Assembly (NCBI RefSeq): GCF_000149955.1
Contig: NC_031000.1
Coordinates: forward strand, 1,248,702-1,312,701
Source of the DNA: Fusarium oxysporum f. sp. lycopersici 4287
Lineage: Eukaryota; Ascomycota; Sordariomycetes; Hypocreales; Nectriaceae
DNA: 64,000 nucleotides
Direction: 5' to 3'
The number at the start of each line of letters is the position of its first letter. Within the stretch, counting starts at the first letter, position 1. Under the pieces are notes generated by a model. It was given only the letters and a program-made list of their open reading frames with translations. It ran no database searches and was not told the origin of the DNA. A program made the translations under genes and the position numbers. Shown piece after piece: positions 21,809 through 33,580 of this stretch.

Positions 21809-22832
21809 CGTCGTCTGACCCCTGTTGAGTTTAATGAATGGCTCTGTTACTCCAAAACGAAACATTAACAATCATCATTATTTACTATATCCATATGTCT
21901 ATTATATATACATAGGTCATCTGCTCAACTTCCGCTAGTTAGGTACCAAGATACAACCACCCCGCTCTCTCCTCTCCGGTGCGGTCTCGGAGATGGCCTG
22001 GTATTGGTCGTTACTGAGTGTCAGTTCAGCGTTTTGACAGCCAGCTTCTCCACGTCGTAGTCTTTCATTGTCTTCACTCGTATCAGCCAAAGGGGATCGT
22101 CTAGAAGAGCCCAATCGTCGTGAACGGTCATCTCATATCGTCTAGCTGCGTCATGGTCGCGTCGGCGTGGGCTCTTGTCTAGCCACTCCAATTCGAGTAC
22201 TTGATGAGGCCGCATTATCGTCATGGTCGTCGAAGGCCTCTTTGATATTCCATCGAGAAACTAGAAACAGAAACACAACAGGAAGAGTTCCAAGAAGCTC
22301 TTGCTTCAGAAAAGTCTCCATCTAGTATGACTCAAGTTTACAACTCAACCTAAGCTTGCCAAAGACATGTCATGCTCAGTGATAATGTCCTCGTTGCTTG
22401 TTGTGTCCACGATAATGTACTACAAATAGTGGTCTTCGCTAGCGGGATGTTCTTCCGTTGATGTCTCCTTGGACGGTCGGGGCGGATTCGGAAATGCTGT
22501 GACGGTAGTCTCCTCAGCCCGACATTCAACCTCATGCCAAGACATGCGACCAGTGCATGCTTATTATATAATACCGAATTTCGCCAACTAGGCCATGACA
22601 GGATCAACTGTGGAACAACAGGTCGTTCAAGCCTCTCAGAATCCAACGTTACTTATCAAACTCTACTTTCATATCACCAAATCCACGAGTGGACCCTCGT
22701 CCAAACAAAGCTTTTGGAGACAATTGCCGGCTTTTCCCTAGGCTTTTCCTCTAAGCTGCTGTTTACAGCTTTAGGAAGAACATCTCACCTTCGCTTCTCG
22801 CCATCCTGTTTCCCAGGGTCTTTCTCCCACGT

Positions 22833-23330
22833 TTATATTTCGTCTGGTTTGAAAGCTCCGACAACATCTGGACTCAACGCCTCGGTAAGTCTCTCTCGCA
22901 GAGTTAGAATTGGCCAAATATGAACTCTTATGTATTCGATCTTGAGGCCAGAAATAGCAGCATCGTCATTGTCGAGCGGAGCTTTGAAGGGGATCGTGAA
23001 CTTCTCTAAAAATTCCTTTGTTATATATCTAGTGTAGACGATGAACTCGGATGTGTCTATTCCGTGGGTAAGGATCAAGACCCAGGTTTTCCAAAGTCTC
23101 GCGACTGTCAAGTCGATGTACTCCGCCCCTGAAACTAACATCACTCAGCCTCTTATTGACCGGTAAATGGAGCACGATATCATCTTGGGCAAACTTCTTG
23201 CTGGCAACACCATCTACACCGAAAATTACCAGGTCCTCCCCGAGGAGCACAAACGCCGGCGTGCCAAACGCTATAGACTTGGGTTCGGTCTCCTTACTCC
23301 CCTCCTACGCTCAGTTAAGCCATCGCATTG
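22833..23330 (-). CDS. Unidentified coding-like segment
   Basis: Two adjacent minus-strand frames look protein-like but match no family that I recognise. The first reads PKSIAFGTPAFVLLGEDLVI then FGVDGVASKKFAQDDIVLHL. The second reads SGAEYIDLTVARLWKTWVLI then continues through a charged stretch to GAFKPDEI and a TAA. They could be joined by a short intron near 23150, but the gap is only about 32 nt. No start is evident; the ends are those of the coding-like sequence. Between 22021 and 22832 another minus-strand open frame (22021-22224) may belong to the same gene. It may be a decayed gene. Confidence 0.3.
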
Positions 23331-23531
23331 CGACCACTTGAAGCTAAAGCGTCGACATATACAACTTCCATTAAGCACACAGATTCCTGTGCTGATATAT
23401 GCGGAATGATCTGCTCGATCGATAGAAAGAAAACAATAGAGAACTGTAAGAAATCGCATTATGATTAAACATAGGCATACAGAACAGGGCCATCTTTACC
23501 CCTCGAAGAACGTCGCTCGTGGTCAACGAAC

Positions 23532-26500
23532 TCATTCCACCAACTGTTGATTAGAATCGCTTCGACCAGGCAATTGTTCAGAAACCATGGAATCCCACAG
23601 GTCATTAAGTTCCTCACTATCGTCCAGGTTAGTTCTCTACTTGCCACAGTTCCATCACTGGGGCTACACTTACGGCTCCTTCTTAGCCATTTTCATACCC
23701 CTTTCTCTGCAAAAGAACAGGAAGCGACGCATTGTACGTGCTCGTGGGAAAGATGCCATGACATCGCCTCGAGGCTTGCCATCTGGAGCAAGCTCTCCGA
23801 CATCCTTTTTCGTAATGATGTGAACGCGAAGTGCTTCGATACTCCACTCCATTTCCTCAATCTCTGCGATGTGGACATGGAAATCGATCTCGTCCCTAAA
23901 CAAGCCCCACTTCGCAGGTTTCACGTCTTTGAGTACCTGATGTTGAAAGCATTGTATCTGACCTACCCAGGTCCAATACTGTGTAACATTGATGTGGCTG
24001 GTATATAATCGAGTCTTGACTACAGCAAGACGCCAATCATATTTAGTAATGCTGCCGCCACTGCATGAATCTGTATCGGACCAAGCCTCAAAATAAAATT
24101 CGTCGTGATCGGGGCGATAATGTGCAGGTGGCATGTATTTGGGCTTCTTGTTGAGGTGGGTGCTGAAGACTGGCTGAGGAGCAGGGGCCGGGATCGAGGC
24201 TGGAGTTCTGTAGCCTGAGGATATTTGACCAGGCAGAGGAGAGTGGTTGACGAAGGAATCTTCACGAGGCGTAGTAGTAACCGAGTGCATAGACTTGCGC
24301 TTTTGGGGGGGTTTGGGTATAGTGCTAGGGCTGCCATGGCTCAAGCGAGCTTTCATGGCTCCAGAAGGGCGTCCTATGTTTTCGAAGCCATGCTTATAAC
24401 GAAGACTTGTGAGTTTTGAGTCATGATAGAAGTCGTGAATTGTTCGTGGCAGGTTGAAATTGCGACCCTGAGTTTGAATCAGTTCGTGGAGACGTTGTCG
24501 CATCCAGTCAACCGGCGATATGTCAAGATTGAATTTTTCGAGCTCCGATATTGTCTCTGACAGGCGAAATAGGGTGTCATATGAGGTTATACCACCCTTG
24601 CCAGCCTGAATATATCTTTTACCTAACAACTGATAAGGGCTGATGGGGCCCTTCTCGTGGAATTCGAGAATTTTTATACCACGATTGACCTGTCTGCCAA
24701 TTTGATACTTTGAAGAGCCTCCCTTATCCTGCTTAGGACCTGCTTCAATAGCAGCCTGATGCTTCTCGCGCCATCGAGCAAGCTGTGGCTCAATAAGTGT
24801 TTTGACGTTTGGCCAGTTGGCTTCCCAATAGGGGTGTTCCTCGTTAATCTTGACCAATGGCACCCCCGCAACGCATGCAGGATAAGTGTAAACAACTCCA
24901 TCATTCTTGAGGACGATGTTCTCTCGGGTGATCTCTTCCAATAGTAGAGCAGGAGGAGACTCAGGAGGCTGTGATGAAGGATCAATGGGCAACGATGGTG
25001 GAGTTGGTCTTCCTCGTTCGCTGGATGGAGGTCGACTTCTAATATTGGCCGGCGTAAACCCAGGAGTTATACGATACTCTTGTGTAGTATTCATCCGTTC
25101 AAGTTCTCGTGGTGTGTGGACCTGAACAGAACCGCGATGGTCTTTGGTAGAGCCATCGAGCTCTGTTGATGGGTGGATAATGTCATGAGGGGAGTGGCGG
25201 GGGGCACTCGAAGGAAGCACAGAGCGTGGTGTCTCCAAGGGCCTGGGTTGAGGATAGATTGGTGTCGGTAAGGTCGAGTCCACGGGGTCAATCATACGTT
25301 CTGGAGCATAATCCGACCTGGGAGCCGTTGTCGGACGGCTTGGAGATCCGTGAGGTGAACCATAAATTGGTCTATGGGGCATTTCACGAGGACGTTCAGC
25401 GATTTGCACTGGTGCTACTTCGGCAGTTCGTTCTGGGGCCCTTGCAGCAATCACATCATGGAACCGGTCATTGGATCGGACCAGAATTCGCTCGGTTTGG
25501 GGCTCAGGGCGCCGTTCTGGCTGTCGTGTTGTAGTCCATTCTGCCTGACACTCAGTCACTCGTACAGGGTGAGGCTCAATTGATCGTTCAGGCCGTCGCT
25601 CAGGTTGCTGTTCGTGTTGTCGCTCGGGCTGTGGCTCAATCTGTCTATCCGGTTGTCTCCCAGGCTGTCGTTCAGGGAATCTTTCAAGTGTACGCTGTAG
25701 AACGGGCTGTGGTGAAGGTGGTCGAGAGGGCACAGGGATCTCCTGCTCGACTTGCTGTGGTTCTGGTTGACGTGCTGGCTCAGGCCTTGGCTGAACTTCA
25801 ACTGTCGGATGTATTGTTTCCGAAGAACGGCCTGCGGGAGTCTGTTGAACTCCTTCTTCCAGCTGTTTCTTCCGCCGTGCTCTCTCCCTCGAGGCAAGTA
25901 TGTCAATTGTGTCCCCTGAAGCACCGTGGCATCCCTGACGATTCCATTCACAGTTGCCGCATTTCTGAAAGAGATCTCCGCCGACAATAATGCAGTCATC
26001 AAAGGCGCCTTGGTTCTTGTCGCATGACTGGCATCTCTTGGCCTGAATTTCTCCTGTAGCTTGAATCATACAAGAGAGCCATTTGACCCCCTTCGCCTCA
26101 GTTCGTTCGTAAATGCTCGTAAGATGTCTAGCGTTGAAGCGCCGTCCTCGGCGAATCTTGACAGGTCTTTGTATCTCCAATTCTTGGATTCCCTCAACCC
26201 ATTGGTTCCAAGGCTCGATCTGTTCCACGGGTCCGATCACGTTTCCATCAGCGTCAACAACATCAACGAGGGTCTCGGCTGCCTCATTATCATGATGCTC
26301 AATGCCTTCCATACGACCATCATCTACTTCATCGGGTCTGTCGACTACCGTTGCAGTGCCATTAGTAGGCTCTATTCGTGGGATCGGCCCGTTAAACGCT
26401 GAGGATAGCTCTGGCAACACTTCAGGCAGAACAATTCCTTCTGAGTCGGGTCCGAGATCGTCTGGAGCATCAGGATCCTCCCCTCTCTTTTGTCTGAAGA

Positions 26501-26880
26501 ATCGGCGCATCTTGAACCAAATATCATGCAGCGTTTCTGCTCTCTTCTGACGTTGACGCGCAGTAGTCTTGCTCAATGCGCTCGAGTCGGTTGGCCTTCT
26601 CCTCACACTCCTCAGTGGTGCGTGCCAGTTCCGCCTCGACTTTGGCGAGTTCCCTAGCTAATCGGGATTGAGATTCTTTCAGTTGACTTCGCTGCCCTGT
26701 GAGATCACTGAACTTCAACCGAACTTCATTAATTGAGAGCTGGAAATCTTTCTCGATCTTTTTGTTCTCGGAATCCTTCTTGCTGCGGAGGTTAACCCAG
26801 AAATTGCGTTCTGTCTCATCCCAGATAGCCTTTTGCTCCACCTTTGGGAGAGAGTCCCAGACATCTTCCCCTGTGGCCAT
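23532..26880 (-). CDS. Large Cys-cluster protein with R/P/E/Q repeats (DUF3716-type), split over overlapping frames
   Basis: Protein of about 1100 residues if its parts are joined. Frame 1 (26880-26524, 118 codons) is a charged coiled coil. Frame 2 overlaps it by 83 nt, shifted +1, and runs from 26606 to about 23674. It holds a Cys cluster CQSCDKNQGAFDDC...CGNCEWNRQGC of DUF3716 type, then about 150 residues of Arg/Pro/Glu/Gln repeats (ERQPGRQPDRQIEPQPERQ and similar), then a conserved block (GVVYTYPACVAGVPLVKINE, KYQIGRQVNRGIKILEFHEK). A 57-nt intron (23617-23673) adds a short acidic exon ending at TGA 23534-23532. The cluster suggests zinc binding; function unknown. The joint of frames 1 and 2 is unexplained: a frameshift mutation, a hidden intron or programmed +1 shifting. 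Confidence 0.6.
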
Positions 26881-27269
26881 CTTTCGAGGAACTCACAGCT
26901 CTTGATGCGTTCTTGTAGCGTAGGAACAGTGCTCAGAAGATAGCTTGCTCAAAATGAAGCGAAGAGAGAAGTTGATATAGAGAGCTAGGGGGAAGGGTTA
27001 GTCAGGAGTAAGAATAGATGAAAGAATGTGTTGAATGAAGGAGTTTGAATGCAGAAGGGATGTAGTGACAAGGCTTGGACTATGATAGTTGTGGATGTTT
27101 AAGCGGTGGCTCGGGCATAAGAAGCATTAAAAGTCCCAAGTGCCATTTCTGACGGGAATGTCTGGTGCCGACGCGGAACGTCCGCAGTCATTTGAACTGT
27201 TACGTGCTACGCGTCGGATGTGGAATGCATCTGAGTTAAAGCGCGTTCAGAACACCCAAGTGGGGTTGA

Positions 27270-27450
27270 AAGATGTTAGATTGGCGGATGGGAATTGTTA
27301 AATACGCGAATGGGGTTGATGTCCAACTAAAATGAGGTTAATTTTCACACTTGAGGATCAATCTATCCCCCAGGAGCTCGTCCTTCTTTTTTGTCTCTGT
27401 TCTTTTTCTTCCAAGTGTTTTTCCCCGCCACCTGGTATTGATATATCCGG
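27270..27450 (-). repeat. Dispersed repeat, inverted partner of 2752-2937
   Basis: Located 390 bp upstream of the first ATG of the DUF3716-type gene; read on the minus strand it precedes that gene like a promoter or 5' terminal repeat. It matches the reverse complement of 2752-2937 and loses similarity at both edges. Confidence 0.7.
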
Positions 27451-28962
27451 GGACCCACAAAATACACGTTTCTTTTATCGAGGCGCTATCATTAATCTAA
27501 CAGGAATGGGCTCCACTTTCCTTTATTACAATATTATTCTTGTATCCAGAAAAGGAGGGGGAATTGTACCAACCCCACCCTGACAGACTGATCAGAAAAA
27601 TCAAGTCGACAATCAATAACATCACCACATTCGGGTCCACATCTTAATACACTCACCCCATCGTATAGCTGCGTATCTCACATTGTATCTGGCGTCAGTT
27701 AGCACTCGATGGAATAGGTGCAAGGTGCGCGATGTACCGATTTGTAATGAGGAGACCTGCTGGTACTTATACCACCGCATAATTTAGGAGGCGGTAGAAG
27801 TACCTCTTGTTCTTTGCATTTTAATTGACTATGACCCGTCATCGTGACCTAATTCCGGCCTGTTGGGCCCTTAGGAGATAATTGCTTTTGGTACGTAGGA
27901 CTAGAATGTCAGCAGGTGCAGCTAAGAACAAAAGCCCGAAATGGAGCCCTCTTACGGAGGTCAACGACAATGAGGAGAAGAGGAAGCGGCCTAAGGTGCG
28001 TAGTTTACGGTAGACTACCTTCGGACACCATATCTATAATATTGCAATTTATCAAAGTAAATATCGCGGCGACTTCTATCACCCCCTACTTTAGCAGAGG
28101 AGTTTTGTTCCATTTTTTTGGTGCATTTTGATTAGCCATAACCCCTCGTCGCGACCACCATGTAGGTCCCCGAGATGGTCGATTTGATAGCCATATTGAC
28201 AAATCGCCGGAATAGCCCCACTCCTTGATATTTGTCCTCGTGACGAGTATAAATCAATGATGCCTTGACTCAACGCCCTCCCACCATCAAACCTGATGGA
28301 AGTCTTGGTTTTCGTAGAGCACGGCTCTACAGCTTTCGCTCCAAAACATCCTAATCTATGGTCCAGGGCATGTATACGGTGTTACTAACCTTAAGAGTGC
28401 TGCCGCTGAAGCTTCATAATGATATAATAGACTCCTAGGTATATCCTTGCTCGGTGGATGCAACCAAGAGCTGGAAATGTGGTGGGGAGGGACATTTATG
28501 CAATGAATGCAACGCTAGCGCCGGGTTTCCTTCGCATAGCATTGCCATAAACAGATATCTCACGACAAGCATCGCATATATACAGAAATCTGTTCGCTTA
28601 AATATTCTAATCAGTTGTGATCAGTATGTGTAAATAATGGAAAATAGCCCTTACAAACTCTTCACGTGTGTAAATTTTTCATTTAGTACTTCAATTTAGT
28701 TATATACAGTTAGAATAATATCAGCAACGTTTACAGAGAAAACTCTGTTGCAACAAGATAATAAATCAAGTGGCGAAGGTACGTTGTCAGCCCAGAGACC
28801 GTATTACGCAAATATTGGGATTGTCAATCGCTTGTCACTCTGAGACCTGACACCAAGCGATTAATCTGGTTATAAATCAAGATTGGCCCCAACTTCAAAC
28901 CTATGCATCAAATTTCAATATCATCATTTTTATCCACCACTGCTCGCAGTCAAACCGCCAAT
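27451..28962. other. Gene-poor region with a possible first exon and a direct repeat
   Basis: A possible short first exon at 27906-27995 (+) reads MSAGAAKNKSPKWSPLTEVN and ends with KRPK before a GTGCGT donor; no continuation was recognised. The 35-bp stretches 27815-27849 and 28122-28156 are imperfect direct repeats about 307 bp apart. Nothing else could be supported. Confidence 0.3.
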
Positions 28963-29146
28963 ATGTCTTATAGGAGGGATTCGCCAGTCAGGGATATTCA
29001 CGCAGAAGGTGTGACTCTCGAGATGACCGACTCACAAGAGTTCCGCTAGCGGAATCCTGACCCTGTTATTTACAACGGATCCAGAATTAATACGAGGAGG
29101 GAAAGCCCTTATAAAACTACTGCTCTTAGAGCTAATTTCCTCTAAA
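28963..29146 (+). pseudogene. Short broken open frame, family unknown
   Basis: ATG 28963 opens MSYRRDSPVRDIHAEGVTLE followed by a TAG at 29047-29049, after which the same frame continues with charged, protein-like sequence to a TAA. It resembles a gene start mutated by one C-to-T or G-to-A change. Family not recognised. Confidence 0.3.
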
Positions 29147-29474
29147 AACTACTGTCGGATATAGTCTTCTTCCTTGCGTATTTCCTAATATTAATACCTA
29201 GTTATGGTTATTACTCTCTGTAATAATTGAGAGACAAGTAATAGAGACTCTGATGACCTTCCCTGACTTGGTGAGCCCCTTGTATAGCCCTTGTTTATCT
29301 ATATTGTAAACTCGATCTGATCCGATAGAGAGACTATATACCGCATCGCCTAGATCGGCGTAGAATCGTTATATGGCTTCCGGGAGCAGTTTCTTAGAAT
29401 AAGTGGCTTCTAGAGATATAGATGGCTTTGTTTTGACTCCTGGGTTGTGTTATAGGAATTGGTGTACCTATTGC

Positions 29475-29765
29475 TTGCTTGCCGGCGCGGCTTCTTTGTC
29501 AGGGTGGGCAATTATCGCGGCAATATCACGTAGCTTATACTTCGAAAGAGCATGCATATAGGCTTCTTCGTGAAGGAGGAATGTGACTAAGTGTTTCTCT
29601 TATAAAGGCGATAGCATTGGGCTTTTTCCTGCGTTCTTTGTGCAGTCTACGCGCCTCTGATGCGACTGCGAATTATCGACTTATAAATCCCGTACTGTTT
29701 TGCGAGACTGCGAGTTTTCGTCTTCCTGGACTTTTTAGAGAATTTTAATTAGTTTCGCTTCATGA
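29475..29765 (-). pseudogene. Pogo-type transposase N-terminal remnant (psq helix-turn-helix)
   Basis: Reading leftward, KKSRKTKTRSLAKQYGIYKS then IIRSRIRGA, a stop, and TAQRTQEKAQCYRLYKRN fit the psq-type helix-turn-helix of fungal pogo transposases. A second frame gives LVTFLLHEEAYMHALSKYKL then RDIAAIIAHP. Frames are broken and the catalytic domain was not found. The surrounding 29150-30997 is AT-rich and otherwise featureless to me. Confidence 0.5.
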
Positions 29766-30999
29766 TCAGGGTTCAATGGACTTAGGGTAAAGATCTGAAT
29801 GTATTTGATAATAATTGGTCTAGATAGGATTGTGTTGTGATGATGGAAGGAGTGTCAGCACTAGTGTGTGGAAAGAGTGGTCTTGGCACTATCTGTTTAA
29901 ATAGGATCTTATTGGTTACTGTAGGCAGGGGTATGGGATATAGCTTTATCAGCTAGCTACCCTATACTTGCGGATTCTTGATGTTTGTGGCCGATAAATA
30001 GCCTTTTAAGTGATTAAAACTTATTTCCCGGCTAGATCCAGGCTTTCTAGTGGTTTCTCTATTATTTGGCGTATATTTCAGTTAGTGCATCACTATGGTG
30101 GAGTTTTGGTGTGACAAGATGCTCTTTTCACCTTTCTGGACATGTATCCCAATCGGGAACCTAAAGCTTAATATACATTTCTTTTATCTCTATATCTCCC
30201 TTTTATCTCTAGACCCATCTCCTCTCTTTTACCTCATAAGTTATATCCTTAGTTAGAAGAAAACACCCCGGTAGAATAGCTTAGATGGTAAATACTAACC
30301 CTATCCCAACCCTAAGCTACGAGCCGGGTAATCGACAAAGTGTAAGAAAGGAACAGTCTGGGGAGGCGGGAAGATTGGCTCCGGTAGGGACGGAAATGTC
30401 AACACTTAGATAGATACAGAGCTTGGCGTCCATTGCGACTTTGGCCGTAATGACTGTCATGTTGGCGTGAGAAGCATAGCCTTGATATCATAAAATCATG
30501 TAGAACCAGCGAGTGTACCTGGAATTTAGTGTTGAGAATAACAACACTGGCCTCATAAGCCCCGAATGAAATTCCCGCATGCCTCCTTGATAGACATGTT
30601 CGTATCTAACAGCGGCATGCCATCTGTAAAAGTATGAGAATAAATCTCTCATTTAGAACATAGATACCGAAAAGATACGACAGTAGAGCTGGCTCAGGGT
30701 TAATACATGGCATGTTTGTGATCGCCTGTGGCGCGGGAATAGCGTATTGTGTGCAAACCTGAAACTCCTTTAATATAATGTAATCATGAGGATCATCAAT
30801 AATCCACAAGACATCCCATGTTCATGAAGGAGGATACAGACATGCAAGATGTGCCTGCTGTAAGGTTGTACAGGCTGTCGTTAGAGGTCTCATAACTCAG
30901 TTCGTCCACTACTGTTGGGTGAATAACTCTAAGCTCCCGTAGCTGGGTAATGATGGGACGATAATATGGCATGAGATTGTCCTAGGGTCGTATTTCTTA

Positions 31000-33226
31000 C
31001 CATCCAGGACCACCAAGTGGGCACCCCCACCTAATGGACCACCAAAATTTCAATTTTCCCATACAAACTCCGAATTTCCAAGTACATCGCATTCAGCCAA
31101 GAACGTAGATACTCGCAAACCTATACCAATGTTGTATAGCAGTTTTCACGAAATTTTAATATCGGCTTAACTTTTCCCCGTTCCGCCTCGTGGTCTAGTT
31201 TTCTAGCCCTTTGAATTTTGTCGCATTTCTCCTCATCTACCCTACGCGACTCCATCCACTTGAGCCGAATTTTCACGTAATTTTCTTGCCGGAACTCCTT
31301 CCGCAATGGTTCGCCGTGTTTATACCGAAGATGACGTAGCTGAGGCTATACTCGATATTACTGATAGAGGCCTATCACAGACGGGGGTGGCCCAGAAACG
31401 TGGAGTACCTCGGTCGACCCTTTCTGGGCGACTTTCTGGTCAAGCGAGCAGGAATGAACGGATCCAGGCCCACCAGCGTATTTCAAAGAGCCAGGAGGAG
31501 ACGCTTATTCGTTGGGTGCTGCGACAAGAGTCTCTGGGCTATGCTCTCTCGCACAGCCAGCTCCATGCGTGTGTCGAGGCCATCCTCAAACAACAAGGCG
31601 ATAATAAGCCTCTGGGCAAGCACTAGACCACCAGGTTCGTCAAGCGTCACCTACAACTATCTACCAAGCCTTGACAACGCCAGGAAGCCGCCAGATTTAA
31701 CGGATTTACTCCGAAGGCGGTCAATTGGTACTTCGATATCAGGGAGAACGAGTACGGCTGGATCAAGCCTGAGAACACAGTTAACGTGGACGAGGGCGGC
31801 ATAATGGCGGGTTTCGGTAAGTCTTCTATAAGTACTCTATGGGTTTTTATAGGGCATAGCTAATTGGTTGTCCATGAGGCCTGGACAGCCTCGTGATCGG
31901 GAGCTCTGACCCGAAGAAGAAGGCGATGTTGAAAGGCGTTCAGTCGCGCACCTGGACTTCGTTTATTGAGGCTGTCACCGCAACTGGCCGTGCTTTGAAA
32001 CTGGGAATTATCTTTAAAGGAAAAGATCTGCAGAAGCAGTGGTTTCTTAACGAATTCGAATTGATAGCGGACTGGCACTACATCACATCGCCAAACGGCT
32101 GGACAGACAACCATATTGCTCTCGAGTGGTTGAAGGACGTTTATCTACCACAAACGGAGCCTCGTGATGCATCGGATGCGAGACTTGTTATCCTTGACGG
32201 TCACGGGAGCTATGCGCAGGTGAACACTTGGGTGTTTTCGCCGCAGAGTTACCCGCTATAGGGCCATTAACAAGCAGTCAGGACGAGTGGATGGCGACGT
32301 GCTTTCTGAACAACGTCTGCTGCTGTTACCTACCAGCATATTGTTCCCATGGTCTACAACCGTTAGACAATGGAATTTTTAATGTCATCAAAGGTGCGTA
32401 TCGGAAAGAACTCCAAAACCTGGCTAGTTTGACCGATTCTGCGCCGGTTGACAAAGTCAACTTTATTCGGGCATACGCGAAAACGAGGGAGGTGGGCATG
32501 AGGAAGGAGATTATCTTATCCGGCTGGAGGTTTACTGGAAATTGGCCAATAAATCGTTACAAAGCTCTAGCACATCCTGAAATTCAATCGGACAAAGAAA
32601 AACTGCTGGAAGAGTTCAAGACGCCGAGCCCTCCTCAACTGCACTCAGATGATACGCCGAAAACGAGCCGGCAAGTGAGGGAAATGGCCAAGCACCGAAG
32701 TCGTCCGACCAGGCGGAAGTACAGTAAGATCGCAAAGGGACTGGAAGCTTTAGAGATGAAGGTTGCCGTTCAGAATGCGCGGATTACTGGCCTCGAGGAG
32801 CAGATGGCTCAGCTGCGGCGAGGGAAGAAAAGAAAGGCGGTACCGAACCCGAACCGACGATTCATGGCTCTAGCGGAGGCTCTAGCGACTGGAGGAGCTC
32901 TTCCCGATTCAAAAGAGGCAGAAATAGAGGTGGATGTGGATGAGGAGGTCAAGTCGATGATTGAGGTGGGTGTCGGGTTAGAGGACGAACGTGAGGACTT
33001 TACGGTCATAACAAAGCACTGCCAGCGCACACGAAGCCGTCGGGAGGTCAAAAAACCACGCAGAGAGTAAAATCCAAATAACTTTATAGAAACTCTCTTT
33101 AAAGCCTCGTCTATTAATTGAGAATCGGGCCTGTTTTTGCGGACATCAATATTTGGATTTTGTATGGGAAGATCGAAATTTTGGTGGTCCATTAGGTGGT
33201 GGTGCCCACTAGGTGGTCCTGGATGG
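31000..33226. mobile_element. Pogo-type DNA transposon (second family), inactivated
   Basis: The 2227-bp element is flanked by TA at 30998-30999 and 33227-33228. The TIRs start CCATCCAGGACCACC at both ends and remain similar for about 60 bp through TAATGGACCACCAAAATTTC. It contains one transposase gene on + with two nonsense mutations. Confidence 0.92.
31306..33070 (+). pseudogene. Pogo-type transposase with two nonsense mutations
   Basis: From ATG 31306: an N-terminal psq helix-turn-helix (LSQTGVAQKRGVPRSTLSGR), then TAG at 31624-31626 and TGA at 31672-31674 inside otherwise continuous coding sequence. The catalytic core follows with VNVDEGGIMAGF, LVILDGHGSYA and HGLQPLDNGIFNVIKGAY carrying the acidic residues, and a C-terminal coiled coil (LEALEMKVAVQNARITGLEE). 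Introns 31817-31878 and 32220-32281 restore the frame between blocks. Both stops are explained by single C-to-T or G-to-A changes, as expected from RIP. The element is therefore non-autonomous now. Confidence 0.88.
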
Positions 33227-33580
33227 TACATAGTAGTTCCAGCATATGAACAAATTTCAGAAGGATCCTAGCCAGCCGTGTATGAAGATTACCGGTATTG
33301 CATCAGGGCGGGAAGAGAAAAGTGCCATGAAGTGTACGCGTAATTCAACAACTTTAAGGTGCTCAACAGTCGTCCGAAAATTAGGCAGCGAGTTCATACG
33401 CTCCTCGTAGATACGCCAGTCAAATTGGTTTAGCCATGCTTTCTTCGCCTTGACTAACCATTCTCATGGAAGGCCAAATTACCCATCAGCTTATTGATTA
33501 GCCGATTCTGCTTGGATAGTTGGGATCACTCAGAAGATACGTTAAGATATTATACAATTGTTCCGCATTTCATCTCGTTA

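Noticed and set aside
25580..25990. Plus-strand frame opposite the R/P/E/Q repeats
   Set aside because: It is the antisense shadow of a repetitive low-complexity region in the minus-strand gene.
2720..27470. Reading the inverted 185-bp repeat pair as the ends of one 24.7-kb giant transposon
   Set aside because: No tyrosine recombinase or other captain gene is seen, the repeats lie inside intergenic DNA with no target duplication, and independent copies explain the pair.
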